From the NCBI RefSeq assembly GCF_016907335.1, contig NZ_JAFBBT010000001.1, positions 186,001 through 250,000 of the forward strand: a stretch of 64,000 nucleotides of DNA, given 5' to 3'. This document shows, in pieces, positions 32,604-42,458 of this stretch. The notes beneath the pieces are model-generated. The model did no database searches and was not told the origin of the DNA. It saw only the letters and a list, made by a program, of their open reading frames with translations. The position numbers and the translations under genes were made by a program. The DNA comes from Curtobacterium herbarum (GTDB taxonomy: Bacteria > Actinomycetota > Actinomycetes > Actinomycetales > Microbacteriaceae). Each line of letters opens with the position of its first letter. Positions within the stretch are counted from its first letter, which is position 1.

Positions 32604-34076
32604 ATGGCCCTCCGCACCAAGTCCATCGAGGCGTCGCTCGCCGACGCCGACGAGAAGGGGCGCTCGCTCAAGCGCTCCCTGAAGACGTTCGACATCGCCG
32701 CGATGGGGATCGCCGTCGCGGTCGGCGCCGGCATCTTCTCGGTCGGCGCGAACGCCGCCGCGAACTTCGCCGGCCCCGGCGTGATCGTGTCGTTCCTGCT
32801 CGCCGCCGTCACGTGCGGTCTGGCGATCATGTGCTACGCCGAGTTCGCCTCGACCATCCCGGTCGCGGGCTCCGCCTACACGTTCACGTACGCCACGATG
32901 GGCGAGCTGCTCGCGTGGATCGTCGGCTGGGACCTGATCCTCGAGACCCTGACCGCCAGCGCCGTGATCGCGAAGTACTGGGGGATCTACCTCAGCACCG
33001 CGTTCGACGTGTTCGGCGTCACGCTGCCGAGCACCATCGCGATCGGACCGATCGGCTTCACGTGGGGTCCGGTCCTCATCGTCGGCCTGTTCACCGCGCT
33101 GCTGGCGTTCGGCACCCGCCTGTCCAGCCGCGTCTCCGCCGTCATCACCGTGATCAAGGTCGCGATCGTCCTCTTCGTCATCGTGGTCGGCGCCTTCTTC
33201 GTCAAGGCAGCGAACTTCACGCCGTTCATCCCCGCCGCCGAGCCGACCAAGGGCGCCGAGGGCAGCGTCCTGACGCAGTCGCTCGTGTCCTGGATCACCG
33301 GTGCGGCACCGGCGCAGTACGGCGTCTTCGGGCTGCTGGCCGCGGCGTCGCTCGTGTTCTTCGCGTTCATCGGCTTCGACGTCGTCGCCACGAGTGCCGA
33401 GGAGACCGAGAACCCGCAGAAGACCCTGCCCCGCGGCATCTTCATCGGGCTCGGCATCGTCACGCTGCTCTACGTGGGTGTCAGCATCGTGATCACCGGC
33501 ATGGTCTCGTACAAGCAGCTCGCCCAGGAGAAGGCGCCCTCGCTGGCGTCCGCGTTCGACATCGTCGGGCTGCCGTGGGCCGCCGGCATCATCGCGATCG
33601 GCTCCCTGATCGGCCTCACCACCGTCGTCATGGTGCTGCTGCTCGGCCTGTCCCGCATCGTGTTCTCGATGAGCCGTGACGGCCTCCTGCCCCGCTGGTT
33701 CTCGGTCACGAACCCGAAGACGCAGACCCCGGTCCGCGTGCAGGTCGTCGCGGGCATCGTCGTCGCCTTCCTCGCCGGGTTCACCGCGGTCGACAAGCTC
33801 GAGGGCATGATCAACATCGGCACGCTGTCCGCCTTCGTGCTGGTCTCGATCGGCATCATCGTGCTCCGGCGGTCGCGCCCCGACGCACCCCGGTCCTTCC
33901 GCGTGCCGTGGTCGCCCGTCGTCCCGATCCTGTCCGCGGTGCTCTGCTTCTGGTTGATGCTCAACCTGGAGGTCGAGACCTGGATCCGCTTCGTCGTCTG
34001 GCTCGTCATCGGCTTCGCGATCTACTTCGGCTACAGCCGCCGCAACAGCCGCGTCGGCAAGGCGATGCGCGAGTAG
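32604..34076 (+). CDS. APC-family cationic amino acid permease
   Basis: This 490-residue permease has about 12 helices. Helix 1 shows AMGIAVAVGAGIFSVGANA, and helix 6 reads FFAFIGFDVVATSAEETENP, a signature of the cationic amino acid transporter (CAT/YfnA) branch. The length and the C-terminal SRRNSRV tail agree. ATG 32604 was chosen over ATG 32589 by similarity to the usual MALRTKS beginning of these proteins; both are possible. A strong terminator lies at 34136. Confidence 0.9.
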   Translation: MALRTKSIEASLADADEKGRSLKRSLKTFDIAAMGIAVAVGAGIFSVGANAAANFAGPGVIVSFLLAAVTCGLAIMCYAEFASTIPVAGSAYTFTYATMGELLAWIVGWDLILETLTASAVIAKYWGIYLSTAFDVFGVTLPSTIAIGPIGFTWGPVLIVGLFTALLAFGTRLSSRVSAVITVIKVAIVLFVIVVGAFFVKAANFTPFIPAAEPTKGAEGSVLTQSLVSWITGAAPAQYGVFGLLAAASLVFFAFIGFDVVATSAEETENPQKTLPRGIFIGLGIVTLLYVGVSIVITGMVSYKQLAQEKAPSLASAFDIVGLPWAAGIIAIGSLIGLTTVVMVLLLGLSRIVFSMSRDGLLPRWFSVTNPKTQTPVRVQVVAGIVVAFLAGFTAVDKLEGMINIGTLSAFVLVSIGIIVLRRSRPDAPRSFRVPWSPVVPILSAVLCFWLMLNLEVETWIRFVVWLVIGFAIYFGYSRRNSRVGKAMRE

Positions 34077-34135
34077 CCCCTCCGCCGACCAGCGCCCGCC
34101 GGCGCGCCACCCGGTGCCGTTCGGATCCGCACCAC

Positions 34136-34181
34136 AGAAGACGGCCCGCGCCATGGCATCCCGTGGCGCGAGCCGTCTTCT
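34136..34181 (+). terminator. Strong terminator hairpin after the permease
   Basis: The 18-nt arms 34136-34153 and 34164-34181 pair at 17 of 18 positions with a 10-nt loop. It lies 59 bp after the permease stop and before the convergent LysE gene (stop 34298). A short T-rich tail (TCTGTTG) follows. Confidence 0.75.
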
Positions 34182-34224
34182 GTTGGGCGGCGCCCGACGA
34201 CGCCAGGCGAGCGGCGGGCAGCGC

Positions 34225-34292
34225 CGGGCCGCCGGGCCGCCGGGGCGCGGGCCGTCGGGGCGCGGGCCGCCGGGCCGCCGGGGCCGCCCGCC
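34225..34292. repeat. GC-only low-complexity stretch between convergent genes
   Basis: This stretch is almost wholly G and C and repeats GGGCCGYCGGGGCGC-like units several times. It lies between the terminator at 34136 and the 3' end of the LysE gene. No coding potential is apparent. Confidence 0.5.
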
Positions 34293-34297
34293 GCCCG

Positions 34298-35083
34298 TCA
34301 GGCGCCGAGGAGCAGCGTCACGCCGAAGGCGAGCATCACGACGGCGACCAGCGCGTCGAACACCCGCCACGTCAGCGGCTTCGCGAACAGCGGGCGCAGC
34401 AGCCGACCGCCGAAGCCGAGCGCACCGAACCACAGGCAGCTCGCCGCCACCGCCCCCACGGTCCACCACCACCGATCGTCGACCCCCTGCTGGTTCGCGA
34501 CCGACCCGAGGAACACCAGCGTGTCCAGGTACACGTGCGGGTTCGCCCACGTGAAGACGAGCATGGTCAGGACCGCGGCGCGCATCGTCGGGCCCGCCGG
34601 GTCCCCTCCCACACGCCGGTCGCCCAGACCGGCCCGGCCGGGAGGCACCGCCCCACCCCGCAACGCGGGTGCAGCCTCCAGACCGTCACCTCCATGGCCC
34701 GCACCGGTCGGGACGGGCACCCCGTCCTCGGCGGCCCGCTCGTCGAGACGGATCGCCTCGCCCGAGGGCCGCAGCGCCCGCCGGGCCGCGAGCACCCCGT
34801 AGGTGAGCAGGAACGCCGCGCCGACGAACCGGATGACCAGCAGTGCTGCCGGTACCCGTTCGACGACGACCCCGACGCCGAGCACGCCCGCGATGATGAG
34901 TGCCGCGTCGGAGAGTGCGCAGACCGCCACCGCGACGGCGACCACACCGAGGCGCGCGCTGACCGCGAGCCGCAGCAGGTAGGTGTTCTGGACCCCGATC
35001 GCGACGATGAGGGCGAGCCCGGTGCCGAGGCCGGACAGGGCGGGGAGCAGGACGGGGAGCAGAGCGTCGAGCGGTGCGGTCAC
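34298..35083 (-). CDS. lysE: LysE/ArgO-family amino acid exporter
   Basis: This 261-residue exporter has six predicted helices and the family N-terminus LIVAIGVQNTYLLR and the later FTWANPHVYLDTLVFLG, both typical of LysE/ArgO exporters of lysine and arginine. A Gly/Ala/Pro-rich loop near residues 115-165 is longer than usual and contains the dispersed GGCCGGGAGGC motif, so it may have grown by insertion. It is divergent from a LysG/ArgP-like regulator with a 68-bp gap, the standard arrangement. Confidence 0.9.
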   Translation of the reverse strand: MTAPLDALLPVLLPALSGLGTGLALIVAIGVQNTYLLRLAVSARLGVVAVAVAVCALSDAALIIAGVLGVGVVVERVPAALLVIRFVGAAFLLTYGVLAARRALRPSGEAIRLDERAAEDGVPVPTGAGHGGDGLEAAPALRGGAVPPGRAGLGDRRVGGDPAGPTMRAAVLTMLVFTWANPHVYLDTLVFLGSVANQQGVDDRWWWTVGAVAASCLWFGALGFGGRLLRPLFAKPLTWRVFDALVAVVMLAFGVTLLLGA

Positions 35084-35151
35084 AGGGGAACCGTACGGGT
35101 CTGGTCAGGCGCAGGCCAGCTCATGTTCCTGGTGCACCGTAAGCTGGACTG

Positions 35152-36072
35152 ATGGTTCGGTTCCAGCGTGACCACCTCGAGACCCTGCTCGCCGCCGTCG
35201 ACGCGGGGACGTTCGACGCCGCCGCTCGTGCGCTGTCGATCACGCCCTCGGCGGTGTCGCAGCGGGTCAAGTCGATGGAGCAGCTCGTCGGCCGGGTGCT
35301 CCTGCAGCGGACCACCCCGATCGTGCCCACGGCGGACGGCGAGGTCGTCCTCCGGCACGCACGGCAGGTGCGGCTGCTCGACGAGGAGACCTCGCGGGCG
35401 CTCGACGTGCCCGGTGCGGACGTCCCGGGTCGGACCCCGTCGATCCCGCTCGCGGTGAACGCCGACTCGCTGGCGACGTGGTTCCTCGACGCCCTCGCGC
35501 TCGTCCGGACCGACACCGAGGTGGTGTTCGACCTGCACCGCGAGGACCAGGACCGCACCGCCGAACTGCTGCGGGCCGGGACGGTGATGGCGGCGGTCAC
35601 GGCCGAGGCGGATCCGGTGCAGGGCTGCTCGTCCGTCCCGCTCGGTGTCGACCGCTACCGGGCCGTCGCCGCCCCCTCGTTCGTGCGCCGGTACCTCGAC
35701 GGCGCGGACACCGAGCGCCGGATGACGACCCGTCTCGACCGGGTGCCGCTCGTGGACTACGACCGCGACGACGACCTGCAGCAGGGGTTCCTCCGGCGGG
35801 TGCTCGGGCACGCTCCCCGGGGTCCGCGGCACTTCGTCCCGAACTCGGCGGACTTCGCCCGGGCGGTGCAGCTCGGCTTCGGGTGGGGGCTGCTGCCCGA
35901 AGCGCAGTGCCTCGGGGCGCTCGAGCGGGGTGACCTCGTCGAACTCACGCCCGGGCGCCGGGCGGACGTGGCGCTGTGGTGGCAGCGGTGGAACCTGGCG
36001 TCGCCGCTGCTCGAACGCGTGACCGATGCGGTGCGCACGGTAGCGGCGGAGCGGCTGCACCCGCCGGCGTGA
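35152..36072 (+). CDS. lysG: LysR-family regulator, LysG/ArgP type
   Basis: This 306-residue LysR-type activator starts with a helix-turn-helix (HLETLLAAVDAGTFDAAARALSIT, shown in part) and PSAVSQRVKSMEQ, followed by a ligand-binding domain with VNADSLATWFLDAL, diagnostic of the LysG/ArgP group that senses lysine and arginine. It is divergent from lysE and should activate it. The 68-bp intergenic region is short, so the operator must overlap both promoters. Confidence 0.92.
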   Translation: MVRFQRDHLETLLAAVDAGTFDAAARALSITPSAVSQRVKSMEQLVGRVLLQRTTPIVPTADGEVVLRHARQVRLLDEETSRALDVPGADVPGRTPSIPLAVNADSLATWFLDALALVRTDTEVVFDLHREDQDRTAELLRAGTVMAAVTAEADPVQGCSSVPLGVDRYRAVAAPSFVRRYLDGADTERRMTTRLDRVPLVDYDRDDDLQQGFLRRVLGHAPRGPRHFVPNSADFARAVQLGFGWGLLPEAQCLGALERGDLVELTPGRRADVALWWQRWNLASPLLERVTDAVRTVAAERLHPPA

Positions 36073-36111
36073 CGGGTCGGACGGCGCCGCGGAACCCGAC
36101 GCTCTGGCCCG

Positions 36112-36182
36112 ACCACCGGACCAGGCCCCACCCCCGGACCAGGCCCGACCCCCGGACCAGGCCCGCCCCCCGACCAGGCCTG
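36112..36182. repeat. Four tandem 17-18-bp repeats
   Basis: Units start at 36112, 36130, 36148 and 36166 and follow ACCCCCGGACCAGGCCCG, with the second and third identical. They lie 40 bp after the LysG stop. Function is unknown; the unit is C-rich and may form a weak structured 3' region. Confidence 0.75.
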
Positions 36183-36279
36183 ACCCCCGGGGCCGAGCAC
36201 CGCACCCCAGCACGCCTGCCGGAGCCACAGGACGCACTCCTGGACCCCGGCACACCGACGTCCGCCTACCGTCCCGACC

Positions 36280-36798
36280 ATGAGCACGCGCACCACGACC
36301 ACCGCCGCCCTCGTCGGCTTCGCCACCATCGCCATGCTGCTCGGCGGTTGCGCGAACGCCGGCGCCCAGAACGGCAACCCGGTGGCGAAGGTCCCGGGTT
36401 CCGAGGAGTCCGCCACCCGCACCGACCCCGGGCAGCGCAACAGCTCGCCCTGCCAGGTCGCCTCGAGTGCCGCCGTCGACGCGGTCGACAAGGCCGTCGG
36501 ACCGCACGACGGCACCGACGTCGCGAGCGTCACGAAGGGCGAGGCCGGCTGGTACCTCGGCGTCTCCGTGGCCCCGAGCCAGAGCGACGACCCGAACGAC
36601 GACGAGGTCGCGGTCTTCGGCACCCAGGACGACCCGACCGCCGAGGACTTCGACGGCCGGGTGTTCCCGGTGAACAAGGTCGCCGAGGACGTCGTCGCCG
36701 ACGAGAGCACGGCGACCGCCGCGCCGTCGGAGTTCTCGGAGACCTCGGACGCGGCGAAGCAGGTCCAGAGCTGCACCGTGGAGACCGTCGACCACTGA
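36280..36798 (+). CDS. Hypothetical lipoprotein
   Basis: This 172-residue protein has a signal peptide ending in the lipobox LLGGC (Cys24), then a soluble acidic domain with an SPC..C pair that may form a disulfide (Cys near 58 and near the C-terminus). I recognise no family. It appears monocistronic, between a tandem-repeat region and the convergent nei2 gene. Signal and composition support a real exported protein. Confidence 0.7.
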   Translation: MSTRTTTTAALVGFATIAMLLGGCANAGAQNGNPVAKVPGSEESATRTDPGQRNSSPCQVASSAAVDAVDKAVGPHDGTDVASVTKGEAGWYLGVSVAPSQSDDPNDDEVAVFGTQDDPTAEDFDGRVFPVNKVAEDVVADESTATAAPSEFSETSDAAKQVQSCTVETVDH

Positions 36799-36833
36799 CG
36801 CTGGTTCGCCTGGCCGGGCTGGCTGCGGGCTGG

Positions 36834-37613
36834 TCAGGTCTGGCAGCGCGGGCACCAGTAGGTGTCCCGCAGCGTGAGCTCCGACTCGCCCAGGTCGCCG
36901 GACCGCACCCGCGTCCCGCAGCGCAGGCAGGGCTTGCCGGCCCGGTTGTAGACCCAGAAGCGCTGCCCCGGCCGGTCGACGCCCGTGGTCACCCGGTTGC
37001 TCCGGTCGCGGTTCGCGACGATCAGCCGGGAGGCCATGGTCACCATCCGCGCCGGGTCCCGCACGTCGCGCACCGGCCGGGTGGGCAGCACGCCGCGCAG
37101 GAAGCAGAGTTCGTTCCGGTAGACGTTGCCGAGGCCCGCCATCACCCGCTGGTCGAGGAGCGCCAGGCCGACGGGCCGGTCCGGGTCCGCGGTGAGGTTC
37201 GCGAGGGCCACGTCGGCGTCCCAGTCTGGGCCGAGCAGGTCGGGGCCGAGGTGCCCGACGACGTCGGACTCCCGGTCGCGCGGCACGACCTCCAGGACAC
37301 CGAGGGTGAAGCCGACCGTCGAGACGTCGGCGGCGTCCAGCACGACGCGCGCCTGGAACGCCGGTCGACGCCAGCGCTCGCCGGGGGCGTAGACGTCCCA
37401 CCGGCCCTCCATCTTGAGGTGCGAGTGCACGGTCAGGTCGCCGATCCGGTGCAGCAGGTGCTTGCCGCGCGGGACGACCTCGTCGACGGTGCGGCCGACC
37501 AGGTCGAGCGTGGCGAACGCGGGCACCCGGAAGTCGCTGCGGGTCAGGACCTTGCCTGCGAGTGCGGCGTGCAACCGGGCCGCAGCGCGGAAGACGGTGT
37601 CGCCCTCAGGCAC
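36834..37613 (-). CDS. nei: Fpg/Nei-family DNA glycosylase (Nei2/endonuclease VIII type)
   Basis: This 259-residue bifunctional glycosylase/AP lyase removes oxidised pyrimidines. After the start codon come the catalytic PEGD (Pro2-Glu3), Lys in RGKHLL, the helix-two-turn-helix VMAGLGNVYRNE and a C-terminal zinc finger (CLRCGTR ... CPRC). It starts with GTG at 37613, 8 bp after the lhr stop on the same strand, so the two are translated from one mRNA. The nei2-lhr linkage is known in actinobacteria and suggests a joint role in oxidative or crosslink repair. Confidence 0.92.
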   Translation of the reverse strand: MPEGDTVFRAAARLHAALAGKVLTRSDFRVPAFATLDLVGRTVDEVVPRGKHLLHRIGDLTVHSHLKMEGRWDVYAPGERWRRPAFQARVVLDAADVSTVGFTLGVLEVVPRDRESDVVGHLGPDLLGPDWDADVALANLTADPDRPVGLALLDQRVMAGLGNVYRNELCFLRGVLPTRPVRDVRDPARMVTMASRLIVANRDRSNRVTTGVDRPGQRFWVYNRAGKPCLRCGTRVRSGDLGESELTLRDTYWCPRCQT

Positions 37614-37621
37614 GGGTCTCC

Positions 37622-40600
37622 TCAGGCACGGAGTCGCAGTCCCTGGGGCGTGGCGGTGAAGCCCGCGGTGCGGAGGGCGTCGCCGAGGGGTGCCTCGAGC
37701 ACGAAGACCCCGTCGACCCGTTCGACGGACAGCTTGCCGAGTCCGCTCCGGACGGTCGTGGCGATCGACGTGGCTGCCGCGGCCAGGTCGGCCGGGTCCT
37801 CCGTGAACGTCAGGACGCTCTTGCCGCCGCGCTCGACGTAGACGGCGAGCCGACCGTCGACGAGCACGACGAGCGCACCGGCCTTGCGGCCCGGACGGTG
37901 GCCGCGGGCACCGCCCTTCGCGGGGGCGGTGCCCGCGCCGGCCTGCGCGACCGGACCCGCGGTCGGACCCGCGACCGGACGCGCAGCCGCACCCGCGGCC
38001 GGGTCAGCGGCCGGGTCGTCGGGGTCGACCGGTGCGGGTTCGTGCGGCCAGGGCAACGACGCACCGAAGGGGTTCGCGGGGTCGGTGGCGGACAGCGTCA
38101 GGGCCTCCCGGGCACGGTCTGGGTCGGCGCGTTCCTCGTCGTCCAGGTCCTTCGCGTACGTACGGAGGCGGTCGACGGTCGGCCCGGTCGCGAACTGCGC
38201 GGCGCCGAGCCCCTCGACGAAGTACCCGCGTCGGGCACGGCCGGACTCCTCGAACTTCGCCAGCACGCGGTACACCCCCGCGAACCCGCCGCGGACGCCC
38301 TCGACCTGCACAGCCCCGCGGGTGACGACGCCGTAGCGCTCGAGCAGCAGTTCCGCGGTCGCCGCGGCCCGGACGGTGGCGTCGGGTTCGGCGAGCGGCA
38401 GGAGGGACCAGCGTCCGCCGACGTTCGGCGGCCCGGACTGGGTCGGCAGTGTCGGGCGCCGGCGGCCGCGGTAGGCGCGGGTGCGCGGCGCGCTCGAGGT
38501 CCGGGCCTTGCCGCCGAGCATCGCCCGCAGCGGGGCGAACGTGTCGTTGGTGATCTGCCCGGCCCAGACCAGGTCCCACAGCGCGGTGGTCAGCGCGGAG
38601 TCGTCGGTGCTGCCGACGGCCTGTCCGAGCTGCCGGAAGAAGTACGCGCCGCCGCCGGCGAGGGCGCCGAGGACGTCCCGCTGCAGCTCGGTGGTCTCGT
38701 CGCCCGCGGCCTCCGCCAGGGTGGTCGCGGCGGTGTCGGCGAGGTGCAGTCGGACCCAGCCGTCGTTGCCGGGCAGGGTGCCGCCGCCGGACCAGAGGAC
38801 CTCGCCGGTGGCGGTCAGCTCGTCGAGCATGCTCGGGGCGTAGTCGGCGACGCGGGCGGGCAGCACGAGCGACTCCCACGAGCTGGCGGGCAGGGCCACC
38901 CCGGACAGCTGGTCGACCACCTGCAGCACGCCGTCGATCCCGCGCAGCCCACCGCGGGCGCCGGCGATGCGGACGTGCTGCCACGCGGGCAGGAAGCGGG
39001 CCAGGGCGTCAGGGGCGACCGGTTCGACCTCGTGCCGGAGTGCCGCGAGCGACTTCGTGCGGATGCGGCGGAGCACCTCGGCGTCGCACCACTCGGCACC
39101 CTGGCGGTCGGGCCGGAACTCGCCCTCGACCAGGCGTCGGTCGGCGGTCAGGCGGCGCAGGGTGTCCTGCACGACCGCGATCCCGAGTCCCAGGCGGGAC
39201 GCCGCCTCCTGCGCGCCGAAGGGCCCGTGGCTGCGGGCGTACCGGCCGACCAGGTCACCGAGCGGGTCCGCGACCGGCTCGACGAACGCCGTCGGGACCC
39301 CGATCGGCAGCGGTACCCCGAGGGCGTCGCGGAGGCGGGAGGCGTCCTCGATCACGGCCCAGCGGGTGGCGCCGGCGTGCGAGAACGCCAGGACACGGCG
39401 GTCGCGTTCGAGCCCGCCGAGCGCGGTGCGGAGGGCCGCGGCGGCCTCGGTGCGGTCGGGGGCCTCGGCGAGCCAGCTCCGGTCGATCAGTTCGTCCAGG
39501 TCGAGCGCGCCGACGAGCCGGAGCACGTCGACCATGCCCTCGACGTCCCGTGCCCGGCGGTCGGGGGAGAGCCGTTGCAGGTCGCGCTCGACACCGTCGA
39601 TGACGGCCGGGTCGAGTAGCTCGCGGAGCTCCGCGCGACCGAGCAGCTCGCTGAGCAGGGTCGAGTCGAGCGACAGTGCAGCGGCCCGGCGTTCGGCGAG
39701 CGGGGAGTCGCCCTCGTACATGAACGCCGCGACGTACCCGAACAGCAGGGTCCGCGCGAACGGCGAGGGCTGTTCGGTCTCGCTCTCGACCAGACGGATC
39801 CGGCGCCGGGCGATCTCGTCCGCGATGCCGAGCAGGGCGGGCACGTCGTACACGTCCTGCAGCACCTCGCGCACGGTCTCGAGCAGGATCGGGAACGTCG
39901 GGTACTTCTGCGCGACCTCGAGCAGCTGCGATGCCCGCTGGCGCTGCTGCCAGAGCGGCGACCGGCGGCCCGGGTCACGGCGGGGCAGCAGGAGCGCACG
40001 GGCCGCACACTCGCGGAAGCGTGCGGCGAACAGCGCGGACCCGCCGACCTCGTCGGTGACGATGGTCTCGAGGTCGTCGCGTTCGAAGACGAACAGCTCC
40101 GCCCCGGGAGGCTCGGCGTCCGTCTCCGGGATCCGCACGACGATCCCGTCGTCCGCCGCCATGGCGCCACCGTCGATCCCGTGCCGTTCCCGCAGCCGGG
40201 CCGCGACCGCGAGGGCCCACGGCGCGTGCACGGTCATGCCGTACGGGGAGTGCAGGATCAGCCGCCAGTCGCCGAGTTCGTCGCGGAAGCGCTCGACGAC
40301 GAGCGTGGTGTCGCTCGGCACGTGGCCGGTGGCCGCGCGCTGGTCACGCAGGAAGGTGATGAGGTTCGTGACCGCGCGCTCGTCGAGCCCGACGCCGGCG
40401 ACCCGGGCCCGGGCGTCCTCGTCGGACGCGGACTCGACCTCTCGGACGAAGGCCCCGGTGGCGCGGCCGAGCTCGGCGGGGCGGCCGAGTCCGTCGCCCT
40501 TCCAGAACGGCACCCGGCCCGGCTGCCCGAACGCGGGGCTGACCAGGACCCGGTCGTGGGTGATCTCCTCGATCCGCCAGCTGGTGGCACCGAGCGCGAA

Positions 40601-42403
40601 GACGTCCCCGACGCGCGACTCGTAGACCATCTCCTCGTCGAGCTCGCCGACGCGGGAGGCTCGCTCGCCGACCATGAACACGCCGAACATGCCGCGGTCG
40701 GGGATCGTCCCGCCGCTCGTGACGGCCAGGCGCTGCGCTCCCGGACGCCCGGTCAGGGTGCCGTGCACGCGGTCCCAGACCAGGCGCGGCCGCAGCTCGG
40801 CGAACTCGTCGCTCGGGTACCGGCCGGTGACCAGGTCGAGCGTCGCGTCGAAGACGGAGCGCGGGAGTCCGCTGAAGGGGGCGCTGCGCCGGACCAGGTC
40901 GAACCAGTGCTCGACGTCCACGGTGTCGATGGCGCCGGCGGCGACGGTGTGCTGCGCGAGGACGTCGAGCGGGTTGGCGGGGACCGAGATCGACTCGATC
41001 TGCCCGGCGACCATGCGCTCGACGGTCACGGCGCTGTTGACCAGGTCCGCCCGGTGCTTCGGGAACAGGACGCCGCGCGAGATCTCGCCGACCTGGTGTC
41101 CGGCTCGCCCGACGCGCTGCAGTCCGCTGGCGACCGACGGTGGCGCTTCGACCTGGATGACGAGGTCGACCTCGCCCATGTCGATGCCGAGTTCGAGCGA
41201 GCTGGTGGCGACCACGCAGCGCAGCCGTCCGGACTTCAGGTCGTCCTCGATGATCGCGCGCTGGTCCTTGGACACCGAACCGTGGTGGGCGCGGGCGAGC
41301 ACCGGGATGCTCCGGTCCGAACCGCCGCCGTCGGTCTGCCCGGACTGGCCGACGATCTGGGCCGGGGGTCGCTTCGGCTGGGCCACCGGCGCGTGCGCGG
41401 ACGCCCGCCCCGGGGACTGCGCGACCGGCGTCGCACCGACGCCGGCGCCCACGGGTTCGGCCACCTGGGTCGTCGCGAGTGCCCGCTCCTCGTGGATCTC
41501 GTTGAGCCGGGCGGTCAGGCGTTCGGCGAGCCGTCGGGAGTTGGCGAAGACGATGGTCGACCGGTGCTGCTCGACGAGGTCCACCACGGACTCTTCGACG
41601 TGTGGCCAGATCGACCCGTTCGTCGGCCCGGAGGTCGCATCGGCCCCGACCGGCGGCGCTCCGAGCTCGGTCATGTCGTCGACCGGCACGACGACGCGCA
41701 GGTCGAAGGTCTTCTGCGCGGGCGGCGCGATGATCTGCACGGGTGCGCGGCCGCCGAGGAACCGTGCGACCTCTTCCGCCGGGCGCACGGTGGCGGACAG
41801 CCCGATGCGCTGGACGGGCTTCTCGAGCAGGTCGTCGAGACGCTCCAGCGAGACGGCGAGGTGGGCGCCACGCTTCGACGAGGCGACCGCGTGCACCTCG
41901 TCCACGATCACGGTGTCGACGTTCACCAGGGTCTCGCGCGCCTTCGACGTCAGCATCAGGTACAGCGACTCGGGCGTGGTGATGAGGATGTCCGGCGGCA
42001 GGCGGAGCAGCTTCTGCCGGTCGGACGACGGGGTGTCGCCGCTCCGGACCCCGACGGTGACGTCGGGCGGTTCGAGCCCGAGTCGCTTGGCCGTCTGCGT
42101 GATCCCGACGAGTGGCGAGCGCAGGTTCCGCTCGACGTCGACACCGAGGGCCTTGAGCGGCGAGACGTAGAGCACGCGCGTGCGCTGCTTGGCGGGCGGG
42201 GTGTCCGACGCCGAGATCAGCCGGTCGATCGACCACAGGAACGAGGCCAGGGTCTTGCCGGAGCCGGTCGGGGCGATGACGAGCGCGTGCTGTCCGGTCG
42301 AGATGGCGTCCCAGGCGCCGGCCTGCGCGGCCGTCGGTTCACGGAACGCCCCCCGGAACCACTCGGCGGTGGCAGGGGAGAAGCGCTCGAAGACGTCCGT
42401 CAT
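37622..42403 (-). CDS. lhr: Lhr-type ATP-dependent DNA helicase
   Basis: This 1593-residue superfamily 2 helicase is of the large actinobacterial Lhr class. Motif I APTGSGKT (44-51), the Walker B DEVH in VIVDEVHAV, motif V/VI SLELGIDMGEVDLVIQ and QRVGRAGHQVG are clear, and a C-terminal region of about 600 residues with winged-helix and Lhr-C domains follows. Two low-complexity inserts are visible: a Pro/Ala/Gln-rich one in the N-terminal core (near 320-365) and an Ala/Pro/Gly stretch near 1465-1510. Mycobacterial Lhr translocates 3'-5' and unwinds RNA:DNA hybrids. Confidence 0.95.
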   Translation of the reverse strand: MTDVFERFSPATAEWFRGAFREPTAAQAGAWDAISTGQHALVIAPTGSGKTLASFLWSIDRLISASDTPPAKQRTRVLYVSPLKALGVDVERNLRSPLVGITQTAKRLGLEPPDVTVGVRSGDTPSSDRQKLLRLPPDILITTPESLYLMLTSKARETLVNVDTVIVDEVHAVASSKRGAHLAVSLERLDDLLEKPVQRIGLSATVRPAEEVARFLGGRAPVQIIAPPAQKTFDLRVVVPVDDMTELGAPPVGADATSGPTNGSIWPHVEESVVDLVEQHRSTIVFANSRRLAERLTARLNEIHEERALATTQVAEPVGAGVGATPVAQSPGRASAHAPVAQPKRPPAQIVGQSGQTDGGGSDRSIPVLARAHHGSVSKDQRAIIEDDLKSGRLRCVVATSSLELGIDMGEVDLVIQVEAPPSVASGLQRVGRAGHQVGEISRGVLFPKHRADLVNSAVTVERMVAGQIESISVPANPLDVLAQHTVAAGAIDTVDVEHWFDLVRRSAPFSGLPRSVFDATLDLVTGRYPSDEFAELRPRLVWDRVHGTLTGRPGAQRLAVTSGGTIPDRGMFGVFMVGERASRVGELDEEMVYESRVGDVFALGATSWRIEEITHDRVLVSPAFGQPGRVPFWKGDGLGRPAELGRATGAFVREVESASDEDARARVAGVGLDERAVTNLITFLRDQRAATGHVPSDTTLVVERFRDELGDWRLILHSPYGMTVHAPWALAVAARLRERHGIDGGAMAADDGIVVRIPETDAEPPGAELFVFERDDLETIVTDEVGGSALFAARFRECAARALLLPRRDPGRRSPLWQQRQRASQLLEVAQKYPTFPILLETVREVLQDVYDVPALLGIADEIARRRIRLVESETEQPSPFARTLLFGYVAAFMYEGDSPLAERRAAALSLDSTLLSELLGRAELRELLDPAVIDGVERDLQRLSPDRRARDVEGMVDVLRLVGALDLDELIDRSWLAEAPDRTEAAAALRTALGGLERDRRVLAFSHAGATRWAVIEDASRLRDALGVPLPIGVPTAFVEPVADPLGDLVGRYARSHGPFGAQEAASRLGLGIAVVQDTLRRLTADRRLVEGEFRPDRQGAEWCDAEVLRRIRTKSLAALRHEVEPVAPDALARFLPAWQHVRIAGARGGLRGIDGVLQVVDQLSGVALPASSWESLVLPARVADYAPSMLDELTATGEVLWSGGGTLPGNDGWVRLHLADTAATTLAEAAGDETTELQRDVLGALAGGGAYFFRQLGQAVGSTDDSALTTALWDLVWAGQITNDTFAPLRAMLGGKARTSSAPRTRAYRGRRRPTLPTQSGPPNVGGRWSLLPLAEPDATVRAAATAELLLERYGVVTRGAVQVEGVRGGFAGVYRVLAKFEESGRARRGYFVEGLGAAQFATGPTVDRLRTYAKDLDDEERADPDRAREALTLSATDPANPFGASLPWPHEPAPVDPDDPAADPAAGAAARPVAGPTAGPVAQAGAGTAPAKGGARGHRPGRKAGALVVLVDGRLAVYVERGGKSVLTFTEDPADLAAAATSIATTVRSGLGKLSVERVDGVFVLEAPLGDALRTAGFTATPQGLRLRA

Positions 42404-42458
42404 GGTCCGCCCCATCCTGCTCCTCACCACCGACAGGAGCCCGCGGCCGACCGGTGCT

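Noticed and set aside
36112..36182. CRISPR-like array
   Set aside because: Repeats are directly adjacent without spacers, and no cas genes are nearby; the same applies to 44420-44479.
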